Shown here: positions 33,701 to 41,327 of the stretch, in pieces
Numbering within the stretch: position 1 is the first letter of the stretch
Layout: every line of letters starts with the position of its first letter
Assembly (NCBI GenBank): GCA_020638835.1
Contig: JACKHV010000001.1
Coordinates: forward strand, 434,001-498,000
Length of the DNA stretch: 64,000 nt
From: Planctomycetota bacterium
GTDB lineage: Bacteria; Planctomycetota; UBA1135; GCA-002686595
Reading direction: 5' to 3'
Program-made: the position numbers and the translations under genes
The notes under the pieces: generated by a model
Seen by the model: only the letters and a program-made list of their open reading frames with translations
The model's database searches: none
Told to the model about the DNA's origin: nothing

Positions 33701-34034
33701 GCGCGCGCGCGACCGACAGGCGACGGCGCGTCAGCTCGGGGTCGGCGTGCGCGGCGGAGCGACCGCCCGACTGCCGCGACGGGAACCACGTCGGTTCGGC
33801 ACCGCACAGCTCCAAGTCGTCCGCGAACGCCCGCGCCTCGTTGTCGGACGACAATACCACGATCCACGGCCCTTGCGCGCGACGCACGAGTCCGGCGAGC
33901 ACGAGCGCTTGCGAGCTGCCCCACAAGCCGCCCGCCGCGGCGCTCTTGCCGGCTTCGAGTCGTGAGAGAATCCTCTCGAACGCAGCGACCCCGTCCAGCG
34001 CGGCGGGGTCCAGCGACGCGTCGAAGTCCGTCAC
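30741..34034 (-). CDS. mfd: Transcription-repair coupling factor Mfd
   Basis: ATP-driven DNA translocase that removes stalled RNA polymerase and recruits UvrA. Domains in order over 1,097 residues: the UvrB-like damage module (SLRGDILDLYPW near 190), the CarD-like polymerase-interaction domain (FFELKIGDHVVHAVHGLARF near 410), helicase domains with Walker A GDVGFGKTEL (near 566) and DEEQRFG (near 665), QLRGRVGR, and the C-terminal TRCF domain (RLELIRKLSTV). GTG 34034 is chosen because it overlaps the rnc stop as GTGA. The upstream frame is rnc antiphase sequence. Followed by the PpiC-like gene with a 4-nt overlap. Confidence 0.96.
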   Translation of the reverse strand: MTDFDASLDPAALDGVAAFERILSRLEAGKSAAAGGLWGSSQALVLAGLVRRAQGPWIVVLSSDNEARAFADDLELCGAEPTWFPSRQSGGRSAAHADPELTRRRLSVARALAGPREERPRLVVASLIALLQPVPAAREIEAEMISLATGETLAAETLLQRLIKRGFERVPLVERAGEVSLRGDILDLYPWASELPLRVELFDDEIESLRTFDPADQRSLATHDSIELCLAHEELEATGEGTSAFDLASNAAIVVEIEPLRIDDAAGGLRVQSGEYAKALYHHTEALEARRRVKLQSLPADGMNFDTRSVQALSVGIREAPEALRAATAGGERAIVLCQNEGEAHRFAELLEEAGGVPSVALAIGTCTKGFRLPAVNLLVLNHRELIGIMGSRQSIKERPAHRARVIQSFFELKIGDHVVHAVHGLARFEGLKRMKRGEGEEEHLHLVFADDVSLFVPASKIDVVQRYIGSGATNVPLDKIGSQSFRKRREKVQRALFDLASDLLEVHAKRALKKGRAWPKDDDLVREMIAEFPYTETPDQLTTDAEVHEDLTAPRPMDRLVCGDVGFGKTELAVRAAFRVVNGGAQVAILVPTTVLAQQHEESFRLRLADFPVRIEALSRYTTGKAAKDALEAIAAGEVDIVIGTHRILSKDVRFANLGLVIIDEEQRFGVKHKEHFKHLRAEVDLLTLSATPIPRTLHMSLSGVRDISALTAPPPGRQEIETVLGYVEDAELVREAILREKNRGGQLFYLHNRVQSIERVAQELQQLVPECTYAIGHGQMGARALQKVMKAFARGDVDVLVATTIIESGLDIPAAGTIIVHDADHFGLSELHQLRGRVGRGRNKAYCYLLVEQHKPLRDIARERLKALEEMNQLGAGFAISMKDLEIRGAGNVLGPEQSGHISAVGYDLYCRLLKQVIQRMQSGESVEDIMSREQSLGGVELELGVPAYLPSEWIPDPEARLELIRKLSTVRLEEEVAEAEAELRDRFGRVPDAARNLVRSFHLGARLEEIGVTRLAWQDDVYLIAFDDRVALESWLAPHRLELRSIRTGIAHLVRPRSVRTPAQGVEWIESLLKQHEVASRMPDTTAPVPARRT

Positions 34035-34687
34035 ACTTCCTCGCGTTCTTCGAGCGCCAGGAGTGCCTCGTGCGCGGCCCAGCGCTCTGCTTCCTTGAGC
34101 GTGCGACCCCACGCGCTGGGGAAGCGCTCGTCACCGGCCTGCGCCGCGACCAGGAAGGCGCGCGCGTGCGATCGGCCGCGTTCGGCGAGCAGCACGTACT
34201 CGGGCGGAGCGCCCCACACGCGCTGGCTGAGCTGTTGCAGGCTCTGCTTCGGATTCGAGACGCCGGTGCGCTCCTGCATGCCTTCGAGCTCGTCGTGCAG
34301 CGTGCGCAGCACGAACTCGCGAGACGCTTCGAAGCCCGCGTCGAGATATACGGCGCCGAGGACCGACTCGTAGACGTTCGCCATCAGCGACCTCGGCAGC
34401 GCGACCCGCTGCAGGCCCGGACCCACGCGCACGTGGGGTTCCAACCCGAGCCGCGACGCGGCGACGGCGAGCGTCCGTCGCGAGACCACCCAGGCCTTGA
34501 GCTCGGTCAAGACGCCCTCCGCCAGCTTCGGGTGCCGGCGGTACAGCTCCTCCGCGATGATCAGGTCCAGCACGGCGTCGCCGAGGAACTCCAGCCGCTC
34601 GTTGTTCGCCTCCGCGCCGACGGAAGCGTGCGTCAGCGCGAGCTCGAGCAGCGAGGTGTCGCGGAACTTGTACGGGATGGAGGGCAT
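34031..34687 (-). CDS. rnc: Ribonuclease III
   Basis: Double-strand-specific RNase maturing rRNA and mRNA. The 218-residue protein has the signature NERLEFLGDAVL (29-40), the second catalytic acid region ANVYESVLGAVYLDAGF and a C-terminal dsRNA-binding domain beginning NPKQSLQQLSQ and ending RWAAHEALLAL. Its stop overlaps the mfd start by 4 nt. The start ATG 34687 has a TATACT hexamer 10 nt upstream, so the 5' leader would be only a few bases; no Shine-Dalgarno is present. Confidence 0.96.
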   Translation of the reverse strand: MPSIPYKFRDTSLLELALTHASVGAEANNERLEFLGDAVLDLIIAEELYRRHPKLAEGVLTELKAWVVSRRTLAVAASRLGLEPHVRVGPGLQRVALPRSLMANVYESVLGAVYLDAGFEASREFVLRTLHDELEGMQERTGVSNPKQSLQQLSQRVWGAPPEYVLLAERGRSHARAFLVAAQAGDERFPSAWGRTLKEAERWAAHEALLALEEREEV

Positions 34688-34697
34688 CTCGGGCGCG

Positions 34698-34703
34698 AGT
34701 ATA
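34698..34703 (-). promoter_or_regulatory. Putative -10 element of a near-leaderless rnc-mfd promoter
   Basis: TATACT on the minus strand ending 10 nt before ATG 34687. Predicted leader about 3-5 nt. No strong -35. Confidence 0.45.
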
Positions 34704-34746
34704 GGTCGTCAGCGAGCTCCTTGCTTGCCGTCCGCGCGATCCCGAT

Positions 34747-34752
34747 CAGAAT
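34747..34752 (+). promoter_or_regulatory. Putative -10 element of a leaderless promoter for the small membrane ORF
   Basis: CAGAAT ends 6 nt before ATG 34759. TTGCCG (34725-34730) lies 16 nt upstream as a possible -35. It is divergent from the rnc promoter within a 71-nt gap. Confidence 0.35.
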
Positions 34753-34758
34753 GCACCC

Positions 34759-34929
34759 ATGTCCGATCGCCCGCGCCCTGACGACCACTTGGTCGAGCCG
34801 CTCTTCGCGGCGCTGCACCACGACGAACAATCCGTCCCGACCCGTCGCCGCCGTGACCGACGACTCTGGGTGATGTTGCTGGCGCTCGCCGGCCTCGCCG
34901 CGATCTGGTTCTTCACCGTCGGGGCCTGA
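34759..34929 (+). CDS. Small single-pass membrane protein, 56 aa
   Basis: Too short to stand out among the long frames but well formed: MSDRPRPDDHLVEPLFAALH, a basic stop-transfer-like RRRRDRR, then one membrane helix (LWVMLLALAGLAAIWFFTV) ending at the C-terminus. The positive charges before the helix predict an N-in, C-out topology. It is divergent from rnc with a possible leaderless promoter. Function unknown; tail-anchored small proteins of this size often regulate larger membrane complexes, but nothing here shows that. Confidence 0.5.
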   Translation: MSDRPRPDDHLVEPLFAALHHDEQSVPTRRRRDRRLWVMLLALAGLAAIWFFTVGA

Positions 34930-35123
34930 GCGGAGCGCGTGCACGGCCCGCGCGGCGGCATGCAGGAGCACCACGAGGCACGGAGGATGGCGCGCGAACA
35001 GCAGGGAGCGGCCGACGATGGAAGAGTGCTCCCGCGATCACCCGAGACCCGCGCGCCGACGATCCTCCACTGAGCGAAGCGCCGTTTCCTGCGAGTGAGA
35101 TTGGGCGGTAGGGGGTCCAGAGC

Positions 35124-35335
35124 CCCCCGGCTCGCTCGAGCTCCGCCGCGGGCTCCGCTCGCGGGTCTCCCCTGCTCGTCAACGGGGTCGGATGCGGCGC
35201 GTCTCGAACTTGATAACGGCGGTGTTGTTGTGCGGGCGCATCGGCGGCCGGCAAGCGACCGATGCCGCGATACGCCTAGCGCTCAGCGAGCCGCGCGGAG
35301 CGGAGCCCTTGGCGGAGCTCGAGCGAAGCGCGGCG
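35124..35335. mobile_element. 212-bp MITE-like element, copy A
   Basis: Bounded by inverted ends of about 50 nt (CGCTCGAGCTCCGCC on the left, GGCGGAGCTCGAGCG on the right) and containing an internal GCATCGG/CCGATGC stem. About 6 differences from copy B over the last 150 nt, more in the left arm. Copy B lies exactly 517 nt downstream in the same orientation. Confidence 0.6.
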
Positions 35336-35640
35336 TCAGCCGTGATCGACGATCAACGATCCCCGCCCAACGACGAATGCCGTGCCAGCGACGACGAGTG
35401 CCGTGATCTGGAGACGAGCACTAAGTGACGGCGAGGGTTTCGAGCTGAAGTCGACCAGTCAGCGACTGGTGATGGTCGCGACTTGAACGCAAGAACTCAG
35501 CGCCGGTGATCGCCGCGATAGAAGGCGACGCGCTGGCCGGAGACGATCTCGAGAGTCGGTCGTCGTTCGATGCTCGTCGGTAGCAGTCGCCGGTAGTCAG
35601 TCCTTGGTCGTTGGTCGTTGGCCATTGGTCGTCGCGGTGC

Positions 35641-35852
35641 CGCCCCGCTCGCTCGAGCTCCGCCAAGGGCTCCGCTCGCGGGGCTCGCTTTCACGTCAGC
35701 GGGGTCGGGTGCGGCGCGTCTCGAACTTGATAACGGCGGTGTTGTCGTGCGAGCGCATCGGCGACCGGCAAGCGACCGATGCCGCGATACGTCAAGCGCT
35801 CAGCGAGCCGCGCGGAGCGGAGCCCTTGGCGGAGCTCGAGCGAAGCGCGGCG
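35641..35852. mobile_element. 212-bp MITE-like element, copy B
   Basis: Left arm 35641-35690 and right arm 35801-35852 are reverse complements with only a few mismatches and two single-base gaps, including 20+ consecutive matched bases around CTCGAGCTCCGCCAAGGG. Weak pairing (TTGGTCGTCG) continues outside. It lies 172 nt before the transposase start and in the same open frame. Confidence 0.65.
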
Positions 35853-36023
35853 TCAGCCGTGACCGACGACCAAAGTCCGACAACCAACGCGGAACGACGA
35901 ACGCCGAGTCCAACGACCGAAACCTCCCGGACACGGATTCTCGGTTGTGCGTCCATTCGGCGAATAGCGCAAGAATCCGGCACTTATCGCGAACTTCACG
36001 CCGCGCGCATCGTTCTAAGTAGT

Positions 36024-36737
36024 GTGCGCCGCATACAGCAACAGACCGACTTCGAGTTCCCCGAACCGCGCACGCATGGAGGTCGCCGCAAGGGGGCCGG
36101 GCGGCCGAAGCGCAAGAGCGGTGTGGCGCACGGGGCGCGCGAGCGGGTGTCGCGGCACGACCCGCGCATCGTGACGATCAAGTTGGCGCAGGGCTTGCCG
36201 TGGTTGCGCGAGTGGCTCGAGGCGCGGGCGGTGACGTGCTGCATCCGGGACGCGCAGCGGGCGGACTTCCGCATCGTGCACTACTCGATCCAGCGCGATC
36301 ACGTGCACTTCATCATCGAAGCGAACAGCAAGTCGGCGCTGTCGAACGGGATGAAGGGGCTGAACTCGCGGATCGCGCGGACGCTCAACGGGATCTGGCG
36401 CCGCACGGGAAGGGTGCTGCGCGAGCGCTTCCATGATCGGGTGTTGAAGTCGTTGCGCGAGGTGCGCAACGCGCTGGTGTACGTGCTGAACAACCACCTG
36501 AAGCACGGCACGCTGTACGACCCGTGCGGCGTGGTGGGCGAGCCGGACGTGTTCTCGTCGGGGTGCTACTTCGACGGTTGGGCGGGGAGGCCGCCGGAGC
36601 GGGAGGCGGGCGGTGCGGGCGAGGTCGTGGTGCGGGGCGGGTGGAAGCTCAGTTGCGGCTGGAAGGGGCGCTATCGTGCGGTCGGGCTGGGTGCGGCGCC
36701 GGCCTCAGCCGCGCCCGCTGCAGCCGCGACGAGGTGA
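36024..36737 (+). CDS. REP-associated / IS200-type (Y1, HUH) transposase
   Basis: Single-strand DNA transposase domain of the RAYT family, 237 residues. The basic leader (THGGRRKGAGRPKRKSG) is typical of this group. The HUH metal site is in HYSIQRDHVHFIIEA near residue 85; the catalytic Tyr is probably in the helix NALVYVLNNHLKHG near 155, followed by DPCG and SSGCYFDGW. The start is uncertain: the frame is open from 35604 through repeat copy B; GTG 36024 begins where related proteins begin. No insertion-sequence ends are recognisable, so it may be a resident REP-handling enzyme. The C-terminal Gly/Ala tail is low complexity. Confidence 0.82.
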   Translation: MRRIQQQTDFEFPEPRTHGGRRKGAGRPKRKSGVAHGARERVSRHDPRIVTIKLAQGLPWLREWLEARAVTCCIRDAQRADFRIVHYSIQRDHVHFIIEANSKSALSNGMKGLNSRIARTLNGIWRRTGRVLRERFHDRVLKSLREVRNALVYVLNNHLKHGTLYDPCGVVGEPDVFSSGCYFDGWAGRPPEREAGGAGEVVVRGGWKLSCGWKGRYRAVGLGAAPASAAPAAAATR

Positions 36738-36799
36738 GGGGCTCGCGACACGAAGACGCGTTCCGTTCGAAGAGACTTCGCACGCGGAGCGGCGCGCGC

Positions 36800-39241
36800 T
36801 CAGCTCGATGCCGTTTCGCACGCGCGGCGGCGCGCGCCTGCCTTCGAGAGGCGCGTGGCGACGAGCGCGAGGAAGGCGTAGCAGCCGGCGCCGATCAGCA
36901 GTCCGGTGTCGATGCCCGTCCAGATCGAGACGCCCATCGCGAGGACTCCGCCGAGGACGCTGGCGGCGCCGTTGGTCGCCCACATCCAGGGGAGTGCGTC
37001 GGGGGAGAGCTGCGCGACGAGTCGCATGCCCATCGGGAAGCACATGCCCATCAAGAAGGAGGGCGGCGTGACGGCGGCGATGACGAGGACGATGCGCGAG
37101 AAGAGTCCGAGCTGGATCGTGTTCTCGATGAGCGGCTGGATGGCGAGCGTCCAGAGCACGAGCAGCACGGCGATCGAGAGCGGCTGCAGCAGTGGGAAGC
37201 GTTTGCTCTGCTCGATGCCGATGCGCTCGGAGAAGAGGCTGCCGATGCCCGCAGTGAGGATCATGGAGAACAGGATCACGACGACGGCGTGGCTCGGGTG
37301 CCCGAGGTAGACGCTGAAGCGCTGCATGAAGGGAACCTGCACGAACAGGAAGCCCACGCCGATCGCGGCGAAGTAGGCGATCCCGGTGCCGAGCTCGCCG
37401 AGCGAGAGTCCCTTCGGACGGCCGGCGAAGAGCGGCAGGGAGATGATCCCGACGGCGCCGATCAACGCGACGAGCACGAGCGCCATCAGGCTCGAGGTCG
37501 CGACCATGTTGCCCTCGAGAACGCCGCCGATCTCGGCTTCGTTGCGGCGTTCGATGACTCCGCCGGTCATGGCGGTCCAGGCGGCGGCGGGTCGCAGGAG
37601 GTTGAAGAAGTACGGCTGCGCGTCGGTGGGCGGGCGGAAGTCGTACCACTCGTCCTCGACGGCGGCGTCGAGTTCCGCGAAGTCGTGCGAACTCGCGATG
37701 CGGCCGAGCGCGTGCTCGCCCTCGGGATCCTGATCGGGCCCGAGCAGGTAGCGGAAGCCTTCGGTCCTGCACGCTTCGCGCACTCCCGCGAGGTCTTCCG
37801 CGGACAGCGGCGAGGGCGAGACGATCAGCGTCGCGACCTTGCCCGCGGCGACGAGCGCCATGTGGTCGCGCGGGTTCTCGACGCCCCGCTCGATCAGCGC
37901 GTGCGTTGCGAGCGCCAGCAGCCTGCTGGTCTCCGAGACGAGCCTCGGGTCGTACCAGCGCGAGACGCTGAACAGCCCCGTCGGCGTCAGCGCGTCGAGG
38001 AACACGCGCCACGCCTCGACGGTGTACAAGCCGTTCTCGCTGAGCGTGAACGCCCCCGCGCCGGTCGCGGCCCAGGTGTCGATCAGCGACATCTGCAGCA
38101 CGTCGTACCGCGTCTCGTCGCGCGTCAGGAACGAGCGCGCTTCGTCGTGCACGAGCTTGACCTCGTCCCGCGTCGCGATGTTCGCGTACTCCCGGAAGGG
38201 GCCTTCGAGCAACTCGATGAAGTTGTCGTTGATCTCGATGCCGGTGACGGAGCGGTGTCTGGCCCACAGACCCGTCAGGAGGTCGCGGCCGCCGCCCACG
38301 CCGATCACCGCGGCGACGCCTTCGCGGCGCAGGTGGTGCGGCAAGGACGTGACGTCGCGGCGGATCCACTCGAGCGAAGCGGGATCCCCGTCCCACTCCG
38401 TCATGTACGTACCGGCGTCGCCGTCGATCAGCATCCGCATGCGGTCGACGTCCGGGAAGCGCGCGGGCACCGAGCCGGGGCCCCAGTAGATGGGCGGACC
38501 CGGCTTGGGCTTGCGCACGATGACTTGCGCGTGGATGTTCCACTCCTCGCGCTCGACGTCGCCCGGGTCGACGAACTTGCCCTTCGAGTACCAGACGCCG
38601 ACCGGCGGGGGCGAGCCGTGGTTCGCGAAGGCCAAGGCGGCGAGCACTCCGGCCGTGACGACAGGCAACACCGGCCGGCGACCGCGATCGAGCCGGAAAC
38701 ATGCCGCGGCGAGCGCCGCGATCGCGCCGCACGCGATGGCCGTCGAGGCTGCGTTGCCGTACTCGAGCAGCGGTTGGATGAGCAGCGCGCCGCATGCCGC
38801 GCCGACGAGGTCCGCGAAGTAGAGTAGGCCGATCTTCCCGCCGCAGCGCGTCAAGCAGAGGGTGACGACGACGCCCGACAGGTAGAAGGGCAGCGCCAGC
38901 AGCCCGGTCGACAGTCCGAGCGCGATGACCGCGCGCAGCGAGAAGCCCTCGGGGATCGGGATGACGAGCGTGCCGAGGTAGCAGAGTGGGATCGCCACCG
39001 CGAACATCAGCGTCTCGCGCGCGAGAAGCTCGCGCGCGGCGTCGCCCTTCCAGCGGTCGCCCGACAACTGGACGCGCAACGCACCGGCCGCCATGCCGAA
39101 CATCGCGATGGAGACCGCGAAGAACGAGAGGTGGTACCAGGTGACGACGGACAGCAGCCGCGTGTCCAGGATCTCCAGACACAGGGTCGAAAGGGTCACC
39201 CCGAACAGGCCGGCCAGGAGCCAGGCGTCTTTCTTCTGCAT
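36800..39241 (-). CDS. Membrane-embedded spermidine-synthase-like protein
   Basis: An 813-residue protein with two hydrophobic blocks around a soluble Rossmann domain. Residues about 8-210 contain several helices, the middle holds a polyamine-synthase/methyltransferase core (AAVIGVGGGRDLLTGLW, SVTGIEINDNFIELLEG, YDVLQMSLIDTW), and residues 560-800 contain about seven more helices (SLMALVLVALIGAVGIISL). This architecture is common in bacteria and annotated as 'spermidine synthase', but the aminopropyl-donor site is not assured and substrates are unknown. A TAGGAT hexamer at 39342-39347 may be the -10. It is convergent with the transposase. Confidence 0.78.
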   Translation of the reverse strand: MQKKDAWLLAGLFGVTLSTLCLEILDTRLLSVVTWYHLSFFAVSIAMFGMAAGALRVQLSGDRWKGDAARELLARETLMFAVAIPLCYLGTLVIPIPEGFSLRAVIALGLSTGLLALPFYLSGVVVTLCLTRCGGKIGLLYFADLVGAACGALLIQPLLEYGNAASTAIACGAIAALAAACFRLDRGRRPVLPVVTAGVLAALAFANHGSPPPVGVWYSKGKFVDPGDVEREEWNIHAQVIVRKPKPGPPIYWGPGSVPARFPDVDRMRMLIDGDAGTYMTEWDGDPASLEWIRRDVTSLPHHLRREGVAAVIGVGGGRDLLTGLWARHRSVTGIEINDNFIELLEGPFREYANIATRDEVKLVHDEARSFLTRDETRYDVLQMSLIDTWAATGAGAFTLSENGLYTVEAWRVFLDALTPTGLFSVSRWYDPRLVSETSRLLALATHALIERGVENPRDHMALVAAGKVATLIVSPSPLSAEDLAGVREACRTEGFRYLLGPDQDPEGEHALGRIASSHDFAELDAAVEDEWYDFRPPTDAQPYFFNLLRPAAAWTAMTGGVIERRNEAEIGGVLEGNMVATSSLMALVLVALIGAVGIISLPLFAGRPKGLSLGELGTGIAYFAAIGVGFLFVQVPFMQRFSVYLGHPSHAVVVILFSMILTAGIGSLFSERIGIEQSKRFPLLQPLSIAVLLVLWTLAIQPLIENTIQLGLFSRIVLVIAAVTPPSFLMGMCFPMGMRLVAQLSPDALPWMWATNGAASVLGGVLAMGVSIWTGIDTGLLIGAGCYAFLALVATRLSKAGARRRACETASS

Positions 39242-39384
39242 GCCTCGTCGAACTGCGCGCGTGCCGAGTCCCGGGAGCGGCGCCCGTTCGGCGGAGAGGG
39301 GGATTCGGCGAGTCGCGTGCCGCGTGCGACTCAGCGCGAGAATCCTAGCACGCAGGAGCGCCCCGGGCGGCGTTCACGTGAAGG

Positions 39385-40575
39385 CTAAGTGTGCTTCTCG
39401 CCGAGGCGTTCCCACTCGCGTTCGGCGAATCGGTCCGTCATTCCGGCGAGATAGTCGCAGACCGCGCGCTCGAGCCCGACCGCGTCGGCCCAGCGCCGGT
39501 ACCAGCCCGGCATCTCGCCCGGCGTGCTGCGGTAGGCGGCGAAGAGGCCCGAGAGGATCTCGTCCGCGTACTCGGAGAAGCGCTGCAGCAGCGGGTGTCG
39601 GTAGACGCGCTTCCAGAGGAAGGACTGCAGTTCCGCGACTTGCTCGCGCAGCTCCGCGCCGTGCCCGATCAGTAGCCCGCGCGACTCGCGGACTTCCTCG
39701 GGAGTGTCGATTCCGGACTCCGTGATGCGCGCGCGCGAGGCGTGCATCAGGTCGTTGATGCAGACCTTGATCAGCTGGTTCGAGACGCGCTTGACGCGAA
39801 GATTGCGATCGAGCGTGTCCTCGAGGAATCCCGGGTGTCGTCCGCGGACTTCCTCGGCGCAGTCGCGCCAGAGCGTCACGGACTCGTGGATGTCGTCCTC
39901 GTCGAACAGCTCGTAGGCCAAGCCGTCCTCGACGTCGTGCGCGTTGTACGCGGTCGAGTCGGCGAGGTCGACGACCTGCGCCTCGAGCCACGGATGGCGC
40001 GGCTTCTCTCCGAACTCCTCCGGCCAGTCGCGCGATGACTCGTGCTTGAGCAGGGACTCGCGGAACTCGCGCGTCAGGTTGAGCCCCGAGTAGTCGGGCG
40101 ACCGGCGCTCGAGCAGGTCCACGACGCGCAGTACTTGCGCGTTGTGGCGGAATCCGCCGAAGGGTTCCATCAAGCGGTCGAGCGCCGCCTCGCCGCGGTG
40201 ACCGAAGGGCGGATGGCCGATGTCGTGCGCGAGGGCGAGCCCTTCGCAGAGCGGCTCGTTCAAGCCCAGCGCGTTGCCGACGCTGCGCGCTACCTGCGCG
40301 ACCTCGAGGCTGTGCGAGAGCCGCGTGCGCTGGTGATCGCCCTGGCGGTTGATGAAGACCTGGGTCTTGTACATCAGGCGCCGGAAGGCCGTGCAGTGCA
40401 CGATGCGGTCGCGGTCGCGTTCCCAGACGGTGCGCAGCGGATCGGCGGGTTCCGAGAAGCGGCGGCCGCGCGAGGTGGCGCTCTTCAGGGCGTAGGGCGC
40501 GAGCTCGCGATCCTCGCGGGCTTCTTTCGCCTGGCGGTCGACCCAGGGACGGTCGGCGTTCTTGGAGGAGGTCAT
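39385..40575 (-). CDS. dGTP triphosphohydrolase-like HD protein
   Basis: Metal-dependent deoxynucleotide triphosphohydrolase, 396 residues. The opening RDRDRIVHCTAFRRLMYKTQ with RTRLSHSLEVAQVARS and the HD motif AHDIGHPPFGHRGE is the signature of the dGTPase family; ADSTAYNAHDVEDGL supplies the final metal-binding Asp. The length is closer to the shorter dGTPase-like clade than to E. coli Dgt (505). Start ATG 40575. A TAGGAT hexamer at 40627-40632 may be its -10. Divergent from the lipoprotein gene. Confidence 0.92.
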   Translation of the reverse strand: MTSSKNADRPWVDRQAKEAREDRELAPYALKSATSRGRRFSEPADPLRTVWERDRDRIVHCTAFRRLMYKTQVFINRQGDHQRTRLSHSLEVAQVARSVGNALGLNEPLCEGLALAHDIGHPPFGHRGEAALDRLMEPFGGFRHNAQVLRVVDLLERRSPDYSGLNLTREFRESLLKHESSRDWPEEFGEKPRHPWLEAQVVDLADSTAYNAHDVEDGLAYELFDEDDIHESVTLWRDCAEEVRGRHPGFLEDTLDRNLRVKRVSNQLIKVCINDLMHASRARITESGIDTPEEVRESRGLLIGHGAELREQVAELQSFLWKRVYRHPLLQRFSEYADEILSGLFAAYRSTPGEMPGWYRRWADAVGLERAVCDYLAGMTDRFAEREWERLGEKHT

Positions 40576-40723
40576 CAGCGGAGTGGACCGCGCCGCACCG
40601 GCGAGGGTTGGCGGGTGAGAGCGAGGATCCTAACCCAGGCGGGCGCGGGGCCCAGCTCCCGGAGCGCGGGGCGAGTTCCCGGATGCGCCCCATTGCGCAT
40701 CGCGGGTCGCAGCGGCCGTTGCG

Positions 40724-40729
40724 TATACT
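40724..40729 (+). promoter_or_regulatory. Putative -10 element for the lipoprotein-methyltransferase operon
   Basis: TATACT, 41 nt before ATG 40771, in an otherwise GC-rich stretch. No close -35 match. Confidence 0.4.
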
Positions 40730-40770
40730 CTCCGCCCCCGAACCAGGAACCACCCCCTTCCACCGCGACC

Positions 40771-41319
40771 ATGAGCTTCCTCCGCTACTCCTCCTTCCTG
40801 CTCCTCCTCCCGCTCGCCGCGTGCGGCGAAGGCCCCGAGAAGATCTCCGCTCCGCCGCAACCCGCCGGCTCCGGGCACGCGCCGATGGGCGCCGCGTCGG
40901 GGCAGATGCCGAACGACTCCACCCACACCGGGATGCAGTCGCCGCACGGCACGCAAGACCTCTCCGGCGAGGCCAAGCTCATCGCGAGCGGCACCGTCGA
41001 GCTCGGCGGTGACTTCGCGGGCGTCGCCGAGGGCTGGCTGTTCGTAATGACGCGGGACGCGGAGACCGGAGGCCCCGGCTACGTCTCCAAGGTCGCCGTC
41101 GCCGACGGCGCGATGAACGCGGCCGGACACCAGGTCGTTCCCTTCCGCGTCTCCACCGGCGACTTCGCGATGGGCGCCATGGTCGGTGACGACTTCCTCC
41201 TCGAGGTCCGCTACGACCACGACGGCATGGTCGACAGCAAGGATGGCAACGGCACCGTGACCATCCCCGCGACGTCCGGACAGCAGGATGTCACCGTCCT
41301 GCTCGACAAGGTCGACTGA
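40771..41319 (+). CDS. Lipoprotein with CcmH/CycH-like C-terminal domain
   Basis: A 182-residue lipoprotein: MSFLRYSSFLLLLPLAAC has a lipobox LAAC with Cys18 as the lipidated residue. A Pro/Gly/His/Met linker (residues 20-65, with HAPMGAASGQM) could bind metal. The folded part (LIASGTVELGGDFAG, WLFVMTRDAETGG, VPFRVSTGDFAMG) resembles the beta-sandwich at the C-terminus of CycH/CcmI cytochrome-c biogenesis proteins. No other ccm genes are nearby, so the role is open. It is followed 8 nt later by a methyltransferase. Confidence 0.7.
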   Translation: MSFLRYSSFLLLLPLAACGEGPEKISAPPQPAGSGHAPMGAASGQMPNDSTHTGMQSPHGTQDLSGEAKLIASGTVELGGDFAGVAEGWLFVMTRDAETGGPGYVSKVAVADGAMNAAGHQVVPFRVSTGDFAMGAMVGDDFLLEVRYDHDGMVDSKDGNGTVTIPATSGQQDVTVLLDKVD

Positions 41320-41327
41320 CCCCGCGC

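Larger units (their letters stand above)
34930..36023. other. 1.1-kb repeat-rich region upstream of the transposase
   Basis: No gene is supported. It contains two copies of a 212-bp element (35124-35335 and 35641-35852) with a 305-nt spacer. The spacer and flanks hold short degenerate TTGGTCGT/ACGACCAA tracts that extend the inverted ends. Open frames crossing it arise from the repeats. Confidence 0.65.

Noticed and set aside
35192..35428. Short frames through repeat copies A and B that encode similar peptides
   Set aside because: The similarity follows from the DNA repeat; there is no start signal, and the frame in copy B merely continues into the transposase.
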